Shown here piece after piece: positions 35,953-46,475 of a stretch of 64,000 bases of DNA. The DNA is from SHZL01 sp963708905 (GTDB lineage Bacteria > Pseudomonadota > Gammaproteobacteria > Xanthomonadales > SZUA-36): NCBI GenBank assembly GCA_963708905.1, contig CAVPUV010000065.1, forward strand, positions 13,989 through 77,988. The letters are read 5' to 3'. Below the pieces are notes generated by a model, which saw only the letters and a program-made list of their open reading frames with translations, made no database searches and was not told where the DNA came from. Numbering within the stretch: the stretch's first letter is position 1; each line of letters starts with the position of its first letter. The position numbers and the translations under genes are program-made.

Positions 35953-37296
35953 ATGGAAAGCACACTCACCAGTTTAGCCCTGGTGATTCTATTGCTGGCA
36001 ATAAACGGCTTCTTCGTTGCCGCTGAATTTGCTCTGGTTAAGTCCAAGGGCATCCGCATTGATCACCTGGCCAGCCAGGGAAATCGCAATGCCAAATTGA
36101 CCCGCAAAATCCTGAAAAACCTGGAGTCCTATCTGGCTGCCTGCCAGTTGGGCATCACCATGGCATCACTGGGACTGGGGTGGGTCGGCGAACCTGCCGT
36201 GTCCGCCCTGTTGGAACCCTTGTTCCATGGCTGGGGCATGTCGGACGAGGTCTTGCACACCAGTTCCTTCATTATTGGCTTTCTGCTTTTCTCTTCCCTG
36301 CATATCGTGGTGGGTGAACAGGTGCCAAAGACTTTTGCCATCCGCAAACCGGAGCCGGTGTCGCTTTGGGTGGCCTATCCGCTGTGGGTATTTTTTGTGC
36401 TGGTCTGGCCGTTGAACCGCCTGTTGAGTCTCAGCACTTCATCGATCCTGCGTCGCTTCGGGGTGGCAGAGGTGTCGCATATCGACGTCATGACCGGTGA
36501 AGAGCTGCGGGACATGATTGACGTTTCCGAGGAGCACGGCCAGCTGGCCAGCGGCAATGCGCAGATGCTGCACAATCTGTTCGATTTTGGCGAGCGCACG
36601 GTCGAAGAAGTGATGGTTCCCCGCACCGAAGTCGAAATGATAGACCTGCATAAATCCCTAGAGGAAAACATGGCGCTGGTGTTGAGCACTGCCCATTCGC
36701 GCTTCCCGGTATTTGACGGCAATACCGACCAACTGCTCGGTATGCTCCTGACAAAAGATCTGTTCAATGCCACGCTGGCAGGCAACACCAATCCATGGGA
36801 ACACATTCGCGACTTTCTCCGTGAACCGCTGGTCGCACCGGAAACGCAGCTGGTTTCGCGTCTGTTTCAGGACATGCGCTCGCAGCAGGCGCACATGGCG
36901 TTGGTCGTCGATGAATATGGAACTTTTGTTGGTCTGTTGACCATGGAAGATTTGCTGGAAGAAATTGTTGGCGAGATCGCTGACGAGACGGACGAAAGTG
37001 AATCAGAATACCCGATCATCCAGCTTTCGGGATCTGTCTGGAAGGCTCACGGCCTGGCATCGCTGACAGCTCTGGAGAAGGCGCTCGACATTGAGCTACC
37101 GGATGATTTGGACGCCAATACGCTATCGGGCTTGTTCATGAATACCTTGCGGGAAATGCCGCGGGTGGGCGCAACCATCATCTGTTGCAGCTACCGGATG
37201 ACGGTGATGGAGATCGAAGGACACAGAGTGGAAACGGTCAGGTTGGAAAAGATCTCCGCTGACCAAGATACCGTTAATGCCGTCGCCGGGGACTAG
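35953..37296 (+). CDS. CorC/HlyC-type CNNM transporter-like protein
   Basis: A 447-residue protein with the DUF21 (CNNM) membrane domain (about 1-195: LAINGFFVAAEFALVKSKG, ITMASLGLGWVGEP), a CBS pair (about 215-330: FDFGERTVEEVMVPRTEVE, HMALVVDEYGTFVGLLTMED) and a C-terminal CorC_HlyC domain (about 345-430). Such proteins are linked to Mg2+/Co2+ homeostasis; the old name hemolysin C is not meaningful. It follows the insertion sequence by 111 bases; its promoter must lie in that gap or in the element. Confidence 0.9.
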   Translation: MESTLTSLALVILLLAINGFFVAAEFALVKSKGIRIDHLASQGNRNAKLTRKILKNLESYLAACQLGITMASLGLGWVGEPAVSALLEPLFHGWGMSDEVLHTSSFIIGFLLFSSLHIVVGEQVPKTFAIRKPEPVSLWVAYPLWVFFVLVWPLNRLLSLSTSSILRRFGVAEVSHIDVMTGEELRDMIDVSEEHGQLASGNAQMLHNLFDFGERTVEEVMVPRTEVEMIDLHKSLEENMALVLSTAHSRFPVFDGNTDQLLGMLLTKDLFNATLAGNTNPWEHIRDFLREPLVAPETQLVSRLFQDMRSQQAHMALVVDEYGTFVGLLTMEDLLEEIVGEIADETDESESEYPIIQLSGSVWKAHGLASLTALEKALDIELPDDLDANTLSGLFMNTLREMPRVGATIICCSYRMTVMEIEGHRVETVRLEKISADQDTVNAVAGD

Positions 37297-37337
37297 CCAT
37301 GGAGTACCTCCACCGTCGCGTGGGCAATTCTCAAGTA

Positions 37338-37361
37338 AGCTCTGAATTATTCAGAGGTTTC
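37338..37361. repeat. Short palindrome, AAGCTCTGA form
   Basis: CTCTGA-ATTAT-TCAGAG with partly matched flanks (AAG before, GTTTCC after), related to the last stem of element A (8448-8480). It lies between the CorC-like gene and the peptidase-Hint gene. Confidence 0.6.
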
Positions 37362-37417
37362 CTGGAGAACTGAGGCATGAAATCAAGACCCGGGTACGGG
37401 GTCTGAAGGAGGCGAAG

Positions 37418-39985
37418 ATGAAACGGCTCAAGCGCTCGAGATTGATCGCGGCGGGTATGAGTGGGTGTGGCAAGGACTGGCGGGCGGCAGTTCGGCTCTT
37501 GTGGTTGTTGGTTCTGATTCAACACGCACCCGCGCAGGCCGGCGATGCCGCTGCGCCGACCCAGAAGGCCGGCGACCATTCCACGGTGGCAACCAGCGAT
37601 GGCGAGATTCGCGACGACGAACTGGTCGAGTTCATCTGCCAGAAAATCAAGGACAACGGCGGCAAAGTCAAAGACGTCAAGCTGATGGCGAATTCCTCCT
37701 ACGGCGGTGGGTTGCTGGATGACATGGAACGGGTGTTCGGACCGGCTGGGGCATGCCCGGGAATCCCCTGGGTGGGAGGCTCCGCCAGTGCGCCCGAACA
37801 AGCAGCGCAAGGCTGGTCACCTGCAGTCGTCCAACAGTACTCCGCAGATAAGTTGGGTTCGACCTGGACCGATGGACTGGCGGGAACCAGCTCGTTAAAC
37901 GTTGTCAGCAAGAATGGCACGATCCGCAGCGGCAGTTCCACGAACAAGGTGCTGCAGGATCTGCAGGCCACCGAGCAAAACGATAATTCCGCTTCCAAAG
38001 GTGATATGTCGGAAGCACCACAGGCAGCCTCGGGCAACGGTGGGGACATGATCATGTGGAACATGCCAGCCGCCAGGCATGAAGCCGTGGTCTTTGGCGG
38101 TCTGCAAACAGACCAGCGCCATCACAATAACGTCGATAATGTGGAGGCGGCGCTGAACAACACCTGGTCAGGTTCACCCCATACCATCCGGAAACTGGAC
38201 GGAGGCTCGAAGCAGAACCTGCTGGACGCCATTGCGACAGCCGTCCAGCGGCTCGATGAAAACACCCAGCTCGTGATCTATCTCGACGGCCATGGCGGCA
38301 GCAGCTTTGATTTTGACGAGGCGATTGGCGCCATCGCCAACGTCCTGATAGAAGACCCGGTGTCCATTCCCTTCGAACTCCACGACGGCTGGTTCGAAGG
38401 CATGTTCGGCAATTATTTCGGCCGGCCTTCCGAAATGCCGGCGCCCTACCTGCTGATGGACATCGATCAGTGCAACGGATGTTCGAACTGGCAGTACCTT
38501 ATCAACGGTCATGCATTGATGCTGCAGGGTGGAGACGCCACCGGCATAATCCAACTTTCTTTTCCCTTCACCTGGCTCCGGCCGGGCGAGAATATGCTGG
38601 ACATCGTGCCGCTGGCGCCCGGCAGCGCTCAATCCGGCGGCAACAAACCCCAAGCTCATTTTGGCAGCCTGGTGGTCTCCCGCCTGGAGCTGAGCACCGG
38701 GCCGATCAATGATCTGCTTGCCGACCAGATTCTGCTGCCGGCTCAAAGTGCCGCCTTTTTCGATCCCAACCGCAGCGGTGAGGGCATCTTCGTTGAGCTG
38801 CTGGGTGACGGGCGTGCCGTGGTCTATGTTTTCTCTTACACCCCTGAAGGCCCAGGCCAGTCGTGGATGGTGGGGGTAGGCCGGCAGGTTGGCGAGGGCA
38901 TCATCTTCAATGAAATGCTATTGCCGACCGGTGCGACTTTCGGATCGGGATTTGACCCCGGCGATATGGTGCTCACCGATTTCGGTTCGTTGGCATTCCA
39001 TTTGCCGACCTGCGAAACCAGCGCGGCAAAGGGCAGCCTGTTCGTTTATCCCGAGCCGGACACCAACTATGGCCTGTTTGGCAGCGATAACTACATTCAA
39101 TTGAGCGTGCTGGTGGATTGCAAGACCGATGTGGGCTCGGCGAACAGCCCGTTATCGGGCTCGTGGTTCGACCCCACGCACAACGGGGAAGGCATCATAC
39201 TGGAAGTGCTGAAAAATGGGACCGCGGTGGTCCAGTGGTTCACTTACGACCACGATGGCAAGCAGATGTGGATCCAAGGCACCGGCACGTTTGACGGCGA
39301 CACCCTGACAGTCAATGATCTGTTCACTACCCAGGGTACGCATTGGGGCTCCGGGTTTGACCCGAACGCGATCACCACCGCAGCCTGGGGCACTTTGACC
39401 ATGGAATTCACCGGCTGCGGCCAGGCCCGACTGGACTACGTTTCCACAGCAGGTTTCGGCAGCGGTACGCTGAACATGGTGCGCCTGACCAACCTGATGG
39501 GGATCACTTGCTTGCCATGTTGCCCGCCCGTCGCGCACATTGGCGACCCTCCCTGCCAAGATTGTGGGCTCCGATGTCTCTCCGCAGGTTCGCGGATTGC
39601 AACGCCTTCTGGCGAAAGGCCTGTGGAGACGCTGAAGATCGGCGACCTCGTATTGAGTATGCACCAGGGGATAGTCAGCGCGGTTCCCATCAAGGAACTG
39701 GGACGGCAAGAGGTTTTGCATCACCGTGTGGTACAACTGGAACTGTCCAATGGCAAGACCATCGAGTTGAGCGCGACCCACCCCACAACTGACGGTTCCC
39801 TGGCAGGTGATCTCCAGCCCGGCGCAATGCTTGGGGACGTTACCGTAATCGCGAAAAGCACTGTGTCTTATGCCGGGCGATATACCTATGACATCCTCCC
39901 GGACTCTGATACCGGTACGTACATGATCGGCGGAGCTTGGATGGGAAGCACCCTTTATTACCGCGGACAGGCACGGACGAACTAA
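37418..39985 (+). CDS. Exported caspase/legumain-like peptidase with Hint domain
   Basis: 855 residues. N-terminal signal/anchor (about 25-41); a linker; a clan-CD-like peptidase domain (about 220-400) with NNVDNVEAALNNTW, LVIYLDGHGG (His292) and LLMDIDQCNGCSNW (Cys352), the legumain/caspase His-Cys arrangement; two beta-type repeats (about 440-530 and 577-668) with FFDPNRSGEGIFVE and WFDPTHNGEGIILE; a Cys-rich linker (698-720, seven Cys); and a C-terminal Hint domain starting at Cys720 (CLSAGSRIATPSGERPVETL), with SATHPT (His788) and ending TYMIGGAWMGS. The usual intein HN end is absent, so self-cleavage of Hedgehog type rather than splicing is the better guess. Domain calls are by eye; the combination is unusual. 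A GGAGG site precedes ATG 37418. Confidence 0.75.
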   Translation: MKRLKRSRLIAAGMSGCGKDWRAAVRLLWLLVLIQHAPAQAGDAAAPTQKAGDHSTVATSDGEIRDDELVEFICQKIKDNGGKVKDVKLMANSSYGGGLLDDMERVFGPAGACPGIPWVGGSASAPEQAAQGWSPAVVQQYSADKLGSTWTDGLAGTSSLNVVSKNGTIRSGSSTNKVLQDLQATEQNDNSASKGDMSEAPQAASGNGGDMIMWNMPAARHEAVVFGGLQTDQRHHNNVDNVEAALNNTWSGSPHTIRKLDGGSKQNLLDAIATAVQRLDENTQLVIYLDGHGGSSFDFDEAIGAIANVLIEDPVSIPFELHDGWFEGMFGNYFGRPSEMPAPYLLMDIDQCNGCSNWQYLINGHALMLQGGDATGIIQLSFPFTWLRPGENMLDIVPLAPGSAQSGGNKPQAHFGSLVVSRLELSTGPINDLLADQILLPAQSAAFFDPNRSGEGIFVELLGDGRAVVYVFSYTPEGPGQSWMVGVGRQVGEGIIFNEMLLPTGATFGSGFDPGDMVLTDFGSLAFHLPTCETSAAKGSLFVYPEPDTNYGLFGSDNYIQLSVLVDCKTDVGSANSPLSGSWFDPTHNGEGIILEVLKNGTAVVQWFTYDHDGKQMWIQGTGTFDGDTLTVNDLFTTQGTHWGSGFDPNAITTAAWGTLTMEFTGCGQARLDYVSTAGFGSGTLNMVRLTNLMGITCLPCCPPVAHIGDPPCQDCGLRCLSAGSRIATPSGERPVETLKIGDLVLSMHQGIVSAVPIKELGRQEVLHHRVVQLELSNGKTIELSATHPTTDGSLAGDLQPGAMLGDVTVIAKSTVSYAGRYTYDILPDSDTGTYMIGGAWMGSTLYYRGQARTN

Positions 39986-40031
39986 CCGCCGGGGCGCGTC
40001 AGGTCAACCGCGGAGCCTGCGATCATTTCCG

Positions 40032-40994
40032 TTACCCGGATTTTGCCGGCGGCGTTGTGGTCAAGGTGTAACGAAACCTGAGGGTGCCGCTGTCGGTTTC
40101 GGCTTCGTCAGTGAAATGTGCCTGGAACGAATGTTCGCCCAAAATCTCGCTGGCTCCGGCTGGCAGCCTGGCGTGAATCAGTACCAGATCACCCATCTGC
40201 ACCTGCGGATCGTCGAGCTCAAAATCCCGAGGGAGAAAGTCCAGTTTTGCACTCTCCGTTCTGCCCATGGAGTCAACATCAACTGGCGCTGCAGCTTTAC
40301 CGGTAAATTGATCGCTCACCACTACTTTGATTGCCACGGTATCCGTCTCACCATTCATGTCCTGGAATTTGAACGGGAGCGTGAGCCAGTACTCGCCGGC
40401 TGCCGCGTCCAGCTCGAACATGGTTCCGGCGCCCGGAAATACCTTGCCCGAACCCGCCCAGGTGGTATGGGTGGTGCTCGCGTACAGCTGGTTGAACTCG
40501 TTACGCGGTCCATCCTGTATGGCAACGCGATCGTACTGCAGTTGCGCCATCACGGCGGATTTATCCATGCGCTGCTGCATCGCCGCGGTAAAGGAAGCCA
40601 TGTCGTCACCCATTTCAAGAGCCGCCTGTGACCAGTTGGCGACATGGTCAAACCGGGACATCATCTTTTCCATCGCCGCCAGTTGCTGTGCCGGAGTCAT
40701 GCCTGGCGTAATATCCAGCTCCTGGCTGTTGGTCAGCGCTGGCCCATCCATCCGATTGTCCAGCACGATGGAACTCGCGAAGTGGCGATCCATGGACATA
40801 TCGGTAGTGAGCGTTGTTGCCCCGGTGGTGCGGCTGTCCTTGCGTAAGGCGGTGAATGACACATCATAATGCAGGTACCAGACTGGGACAGTCAGGTAGT
40901 CCTTTTCGCCGGCTGCAAAAGTCTGGACCGTGTTGGCTAAGGACAGGACCAGCGACAGCAACAGCGGTTTTATCGGGATTTTCAGTCTACGCAT
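40032..40994 (-). CDS. Exported protein of unknown function
   Basis: A 320-residue protein with a signal peptide (KIPIKPLLLSLVLSLANTVQ, cleavage near TFAAGE). The mature part is beta-rich with a helical middle (TPAQQLAAMEKMMSRFDHVA) and ends with FHSQ-like EHSFQAHFTDEAETDSGTL. No cysteine is seen in the mature part. I do not recognise the family. Start ATG 40994 is set by the signal peptide; the frame stays open to 41087. It lies tail-to-tail with the peptidase-Hint gene, 46 bases apart. Confidence 0.7.
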   Translation of the reverse strand: MRRLKIPIKPLLLSLVLSLANTVQTFAAGEKDYLTVPVWYLHYDVSFTALRKDSRTTGATTLTTDMSMDRHFASSIVLDNRMDGPALTNSQELDITPGMTPAQQLAAMEKMMSRFDHVANWSQAALEMGDDMASFTAAMQQRMDKSAVMAQLQYDRVAIQDGPRNEFNQLYASTTHTTWAGSGKVFPGAGTMFELDAAAGEYWLTLPFKFQDMNGETDTVAIKVVVSDQFTGKAAAPVDVDSMGRTESAKLDFLPRDFELDDPQVQMGDLVLIHARLPAGASEILGEHSFQAHFTDEAETDSGTLRFRYTLTTTPPAKSG

Positions 40995-41216
40995 GGACGA
41001 GTCCCTCAGGTGAAAGGGCGTACGCTTCGAACGGACGCTCCCGCTGACCGCCACTGGCCAAGACTCGCCATACCAAATAAAGAACACATTAATGAAGCCA
41101 TGAATATGACGGTGTTCCTGCCCGGCCCTACGCTGCGTGTAGCAGATATGAGGCGGGCCATGGTTCAGATGTTTGCCGGTGGCCCGAAGACACCACGGTT
41201 AAGCGAACGAGCCATA

Positions 41217-41501
41217 CTATAGCGCTTTTAGATCTGCAGCCTCCAGTTGGGCATTGGTGCGGCCTGCCCGCTGCTCCTGGATGTCCCGCGCCGCCAACAC
41301 TCGGGACCTGACGGTTGCGCTGGACTCGGGTGCCAGGCCATCGTGCTGCAGCAGGAATTCCCGCGGCCGGCTGACTTCGAGGTGCAGGTCGATGCGATCC
41401 AGCAGCGGCCCGGAGATCCTGCCGCGATAGCGGCTGACCTGTTCCGCGCTGCAGTGGCACAGGCCGCTCTCGTCTCCCAGCTGGCCACAGGGACAGGGTT
41501 G
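41217..41501 (-). pseudogene. comM C-terminal fragment
   Basis: On the reverse strand the frame reads PCPCGQLGDESGLCHCSAEQ, then RYRGRISGPLLDRIDLHLEV, then EFLLQHDGLAPESS, to NAQLEAADLKAL and a stop at 41217. It matches residues of the comM gene at 44506-46024 closely at DNA level (about four in five bases by eye) but is about 93 codons long and has no start. It abuts the truncated HTH gene at 41509. A divergent second copy, partly lost, is the best reading. Confidence 0.85.
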
Positions 41502-41508
41502 CGTTGCC

Positions 41509-41904
41509 TTTCTGAACTGGGAAAAAGGTCATACGAAGCCTCCGATTGGGTCTATTCCCGCCATTGTACGGTTCCTGGGCTATGATCCCTTTCCAGCGTC
41601 AAAGACCCTTCCTGAACATCTGCTCGCCAAGCGTCGGGCGATGGGTTGGTCTGCCGAGCAGGCCGCCCGGGAGCTCGGGGTCGATCCGAACTCGTGGAGA
41701 AATTGGGAGCTGGGAAAGATCGTACTTTATCGACAACACCGAATCCGGGTGGCCAGCCTCCTTGACTTATCCTCCGTCGCCATTGACCAGGAAATGGTGT
41801 CGCGCTGGAATGGGTCGCACGAACGCGCTCCAGCTACCGATTTGGGATTACCAGCGGTTATCTATTTGACTCACACATCCGAGTCTCTGATAAACCCGGC
41901 GTGA
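41509..41904 (+). pseudogene. Truncated two-HTH XRE-type regulator
   Basis: The frame from 41509 reads FLNWEKGHTKPPIGSIPAIV, RFLGYDPFP, then a complete helix-turn-helix (RRAMGWSAEQAARELGVDPN, SWRNWELGK). In related proteobacterial regulators NWE.G...P ends a first HTH whose first helices lie upstream; here that part is missing and the sequence is instead the antisense of the comM fragment. The surviving second HTH begins at ATG 41641 (88 codons) and could still be made. Confidence 0.75.
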
Positions 41905-42020
41905 TTCAGCGGCCAAGTGCTGCTCGCTGGAGTCCATGAGTCACGCGCTGTGTGATGTGGGGGATTATAATAACTCCTGGACATCCTCTTCTGTTTCAAG
42001 CACATCAAGTTTCTGAGCGA

Positions 42021-42047
42021 AAAAAAGGGGCGCCTGAGCGGCGCCCC
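42021..42047 (-). terminator. Rho-independent terminator of the PhoX-like gene
   Basis: GGGGCGCC-TGAGC-GGCGCCCC (42027-42047) followed on the reverse strand by six T. It lies 20 bases past the PhoX-like stop. Confidence 0.9.
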
Positions 42048-42067
42048 CTGTGAGCGGTTACTGCGTG

Positions 42068-43678
42068 CTATTCCTTATTGACCTTGAAGCCGCTGATGCG
42101 GATGAGGTCGTCGGTGTCACCGTTCAGTGGATTCGAGTCAGAATCCTGCAGCGCCTCCGGCTGTTCGCCATGCTGCACGTGGTAGAACGCTGTCTCGCCG
42201 GTGCCGTCGAAGATGAAGCCAGACGGTTCGGAGTCAGGATCGACTACAGACAACACCTTGACGCAGCCGTCGGTACGCTCGTCGCGATCGGCGCCGTCGG
42301 GCAGGCAGGCCCAGATATCGCCGCCGGTGCCGCCGTCATCGATCGTGTTGAAATCCTCGATCAGGTAGACGTTGCTGGTGAACGGCTGGATGTCCAGGTT
42401 GTCGTGGTTGCGCATCTCGGCGTCGGACTCGATGAATCGCTGCGTGTCCGCCTTGGCCAGGCTCTCGCCGTTGGCGAGAAAGAGTTGCATGCCCGCCACG
42501 CCACCGATATTGAGCTCGATGGTATCGCCGGCCTGTACCGCCTCGCTGCTCTCGATTACGCACAGGGCCTCGCCATTACCGCCGCCGCAGGTATTGGTCC
42601 AGCACCAGCGAATGCCTTCGCCGTCGGCGAACATGCCATAGCTGCGATCGACGTGCAGGTCTTCCGGCCGGCAGTAACCGGTTGCGCCCAGCAGATGGGC
42701 ATCAAAGCGCGCGGTGGCTGCCTCGACCGCAACCCACCGGCCCTCGTCGCCATACTCGCAGCCCTGGCCGTAGTCGTCGGTGCCGCTGCAGACGTGGAAC
42801 AGGGCGAAGTTCTGGCCTCTGACCAACGGCGATTCGTCCAGGTTGCTGATCGTGTTTTCGCACCGCTGCCCGGGCCGTACCGGCGCGCCTGCACACGCGA
42901 AGAAGGTATCCGGCACGAAACGGAAGATGGCGCCACCGTCAACGTCCTTCTCGGCGCGCAACTCGTCGCCGCCGATCACCACGCCGCTGTCCAGCGCTTC
43001 GAGGCCTTCCCAGGACTGGGCGGCCAGCGCCGTGCGTTTCCTGATGTTCGTCTCACAGCTGTTCGCGGTGCCGTCGTTGAAGGCGCTGCGGATGTCGGCG
43101 TCCACGCCGGCGGCGCCGCGGTCATAAACCCAGCAGCCCGTCGTTGCAAGCGGATCGAGGATTTCGTAGGCGCTGCCGTCGGCGCCGTTCTCCTCGGTGG
43201 CCAGCACCGTGCCCCACTGGGTGGCGCGAATGCCGTCGCAGCGGCTCATGCCGAACAGGATGTTTTCGACGGCGCCGGTGTTGACGTTGATGCGCTGCAC
43301 GGAGGGATTGCGACCGGTGTCCTCGCCGACCCCACCGGGGTCGCGGCCCCACTCGTTGCAGACGATCAGGTGCGAGTAATTCACGTCGTCGGGCCAGAAG
43401 GCGATCATGTCACCCAGCCCGCCCACGCTGCGCGTGACGAATTCGGCTACCAGGCCGTGCGCCAGCAGTTGGCGTGCGGCGGCAGTGGCGTCTTCACGCG
43501 GCACGTAGTCGGCAGCGGTCGCGCTGTCCGTGATCGGTATTTCGAAGCCGAACAGCTGGACGCTCTGGGCATGCAGCAGCTGTTCCTGCTTGGCGCCGAA
43601 GTCGGCCGGTGCTGCTTGGGCGGCTGGCGCCAAGGCAAGTGTGGCAAGCACGGCGGTACAAAGGGGCAGTCGTATCAT
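42068..43678 (-). CDS. PhoX-like (DUF839) phosphatase family protein
   Basis: A 536-residue exported protein: signal peptide MIRLPLCTAVLATLALAPAA with AQAAP, then a beta-propeller of the PhoX/DUF839 family (FVTRSVGGLGDMIAFWPDDV, NEWGRDPGG, LDSGVVIGGDELRAEKDVDG, RPEDLHVDRSYGMFADGEG, NVYLIEDFN, EPSGFIFDGTGETAFYHVQH). Classical PhoX is a Tat-exported Ca2+/Fe alkaline phosphatase; here the signal lacks the twin arginine, so Sec export is likely and the enzyme may be a relative of different activity. AGGAGA precedes ATG 43678 by 5 bases. A terminator follows at 42021. Confidence 0.8.
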   Translation of the reverse strand: MIRLPLCTAVLATLALAPAAQAAPADFGAKQEQLLHAQSVQLFGFEIPITDSATAADYVPREDATAAARQLLAHGLVAEFVTRSVGGLGDMIAFWPDDVNYSHLIVCNEWGRDPGGVGEDTGRNPSVQRINVNTGAVENILFGMSRCDGIRATQWGTVLATEENGADGSAYEILDPLATTGCWVYDRGAAGVDADIRSAFNDGTANSCETNIRKRTALAAQSWEGLEALDSGVVIGGDELRAEKDVDGGAIFRFVPDTFFACAGAPVRPGQRCENTISNLDESPLVRGQNFALFHVCSGTDDYGQGCEYGDEGRWVAVEAATARFDAHLLGATGYCRPEDLHVDRSYGMFADGEGIRWCWTNTCGGGNGEALCVIESSEAVQAGDTIELNIGGVAGMQLFLANGESLAKADTQRFIESDAEMRNHDNLDIQPFTSNVYLIEDFNTIDDGGTGGDIWACLPDGADRDERTDGCVKVLSVVDPDSEPSGFIFDGTGETAFYHVQHGEQPEALQDSDSNPLNGDTDDLIRISGFKVNKE

Positions 43679-43731
43679 TGGAATCTCCTGTCGTTCAGTG
43701 GTGGTTGGAAATGCCATTGTGTGCACTCAGT

Positions 43732-43971
43732 GTGACGCCACGACGTCAATTCCGGGTCAGTTCGTTGAACGTCCTATTGCAGTTAGGCGACAACCATCCG
43801 ATTCTGAAGAATTTCTGCAATAGTCCGCTGAAAAGCTTGGCAAAAGCAGGGCACCTCGCTGAACACGGGCGCAAGAACCAATACAGCATACGAATCAACC
43901 GGCAATGGCGAATCTGTTTTCGCTGGAAGGAAGATGGTCCTTTCGATGTCGAAATCGTGGATTACCACTGA
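43732..43971 (+). pseudogene. HigB-like toxin, worn N-terminus
   Basis: The C-terminal half is a clear HigB/RelE-type toxin (NQYSIRINRQWRICFRW and DVEIVDYH). The N-terminal half (VTPRRQFRVSSLNVLLQLGD) lacks the expected conserved start and the PPGNxLExLxGD stretch is reduced to AGHLAEHG. GTG 43732 is the only plausible start. In intact loci higA follows within a few bases; here it is 194 bases away. Probably a non-functional toxin, though the fold could be divergent. Confidence 0.6.
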
Positions 43972-44165
43972 ATGAGTCAATAAAAATGAACCGTGCTTAT
44001 CGGGTTGTCTCCCACAACATGTCAATCCTCCCACTTCAGTACTGATTTCACGGTAACATCTCGCTGCGAAGTCGTATGTAAGGCCGCAATCGTGAGCGCG
44101 GCTCCACTTTCAGCCTTCAAACAGCCCGCCGATTTTGAATTGGGTGTTAACCGGATAAGCACGAA

Positions 44166-44471
44166 ATGAACATCACCAATGGAATGCGGCCGGTCCATCC
44201 TGGCGAAATCTTACCGGAAGAGCTGGACGTGCTTGAAATGTCGGCAAACGCTTTGGCGGCGGCGTTGGGCGTGCCAGGTAACCGAATAGCAGCCATTCTC
44301 AATGGCCAACGCGGAGTTACGGCAGATACGGCGCTGCGACTTTCGCGCTATCTCGGGACCACCACGGAGTTTTGGTTGAATCTGCAAAAATCCTATGAAT
44401 CGCGACTTGCCGAACGGGAAGCAGGTAGGCAGATTGAGAAAATGGTGACACCCAGAACGGAAGCAGCTTGA
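44166..44471 (+). CDS. higA: HigA-type antitoxin
   Basis: A 101-residue XRE-family antitoxin. RPVHPGEILPEELDVLEMSA, ALAAALGVPGNRIAAILNGQ and LSRYLGTTTEFWLNLQKSYE are the HigA/VapI family core (helix-turn-helix about 25-60). The conserved C-terminal EFWLNLQ stretch is intact. It would bind a HigB-like toxin and its own promoter, but the toxin upstream is degraded and 194 bases away. Confidence 0.9.
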   Translation: MNITNGMRPVHPGEILPEELDVLEMSANALAAALGVPGNRIAAILNGQRGVTADTALRLSRYLGTTTEFWLNLQKSYESRLAEREAGRQIEKMVTPRTEAA

Positions 44472-44505
44472 GTCGACGTAACTACGTAATGGAAGGAACG
44501 TCCGT

Positions 44506-46024
<1,519 letters not shown>

Positions 46025-46127
46025 CGCCGTCCTCCTTCAGCTGTGGCGTCTGTCCTTGTTGGTGAATGAGTTTTGCGCTTTTACGTTGCGGCCGGAAGCG
46101 GAAAGATGGGTGAATGACTGTAGGAGA

Positions 46128-46367
46128 TCAGCTCTTTTCGAGTTCTTCGATTTGCCGCTGCAAACGGGTCAATTTTTCCCTGGTACGGGCCAGCACGGCA
46201 GACTGGGCATCGAATTCTTCGCGGGTCACAAGGTTCATACGCTCGAAGGCGCGGCTCAACACGAGACGAAACTGCTCGTCGGTCTCTTCTTTGAGACGGG
46301 ACAGCCCCGGTGGTAATGATTCCGCCAACTTGCGGCTCAGGTCGTCGATCAGTTTAAGATCTATCAT
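46128..46367 (-). CDS. ubiK: Ubiquinone biosynthesis accessory factor UbiK
   Basis: A 79-residue BMFP-domain protein (YqiC/UbiK): LIDDLSRKLAESLPPGL, then EEFDAQSAVLARTREKLTRL and a C-terminal coiled coil. UbiK binds UbiJ and supports aerobic ubiquinone synthesis. It is divergent from the PII gene. Confidence 0.92.
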   Translation of the reverse strand: MIDLKLIDDLSRKLAESLPPGLSRLKEETDEQFRLVLSRAFERMNLVTREEFDAQSAVLARTREKLTRLQRQIEELEKS

Positions 46368-46475
46368 GAATGTGTCCCGTGGTCTGCTGACCCCCTGCGG
46401 CGACCGCGCGCCGCTTGCAGCAGCATTATGCGCGCATTAAAGTCGCCTGATCCACCCACCAGAAGGAATTTTCCA

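Noticed and set aside
42050..43735. Long open frame on the + strand opposite the PhoX-like gene
   Set aside because: It is the antisense shadow of a GC-rich gene; the reverse strand has the signal peptide, ribosome site, family motifs and terminator.
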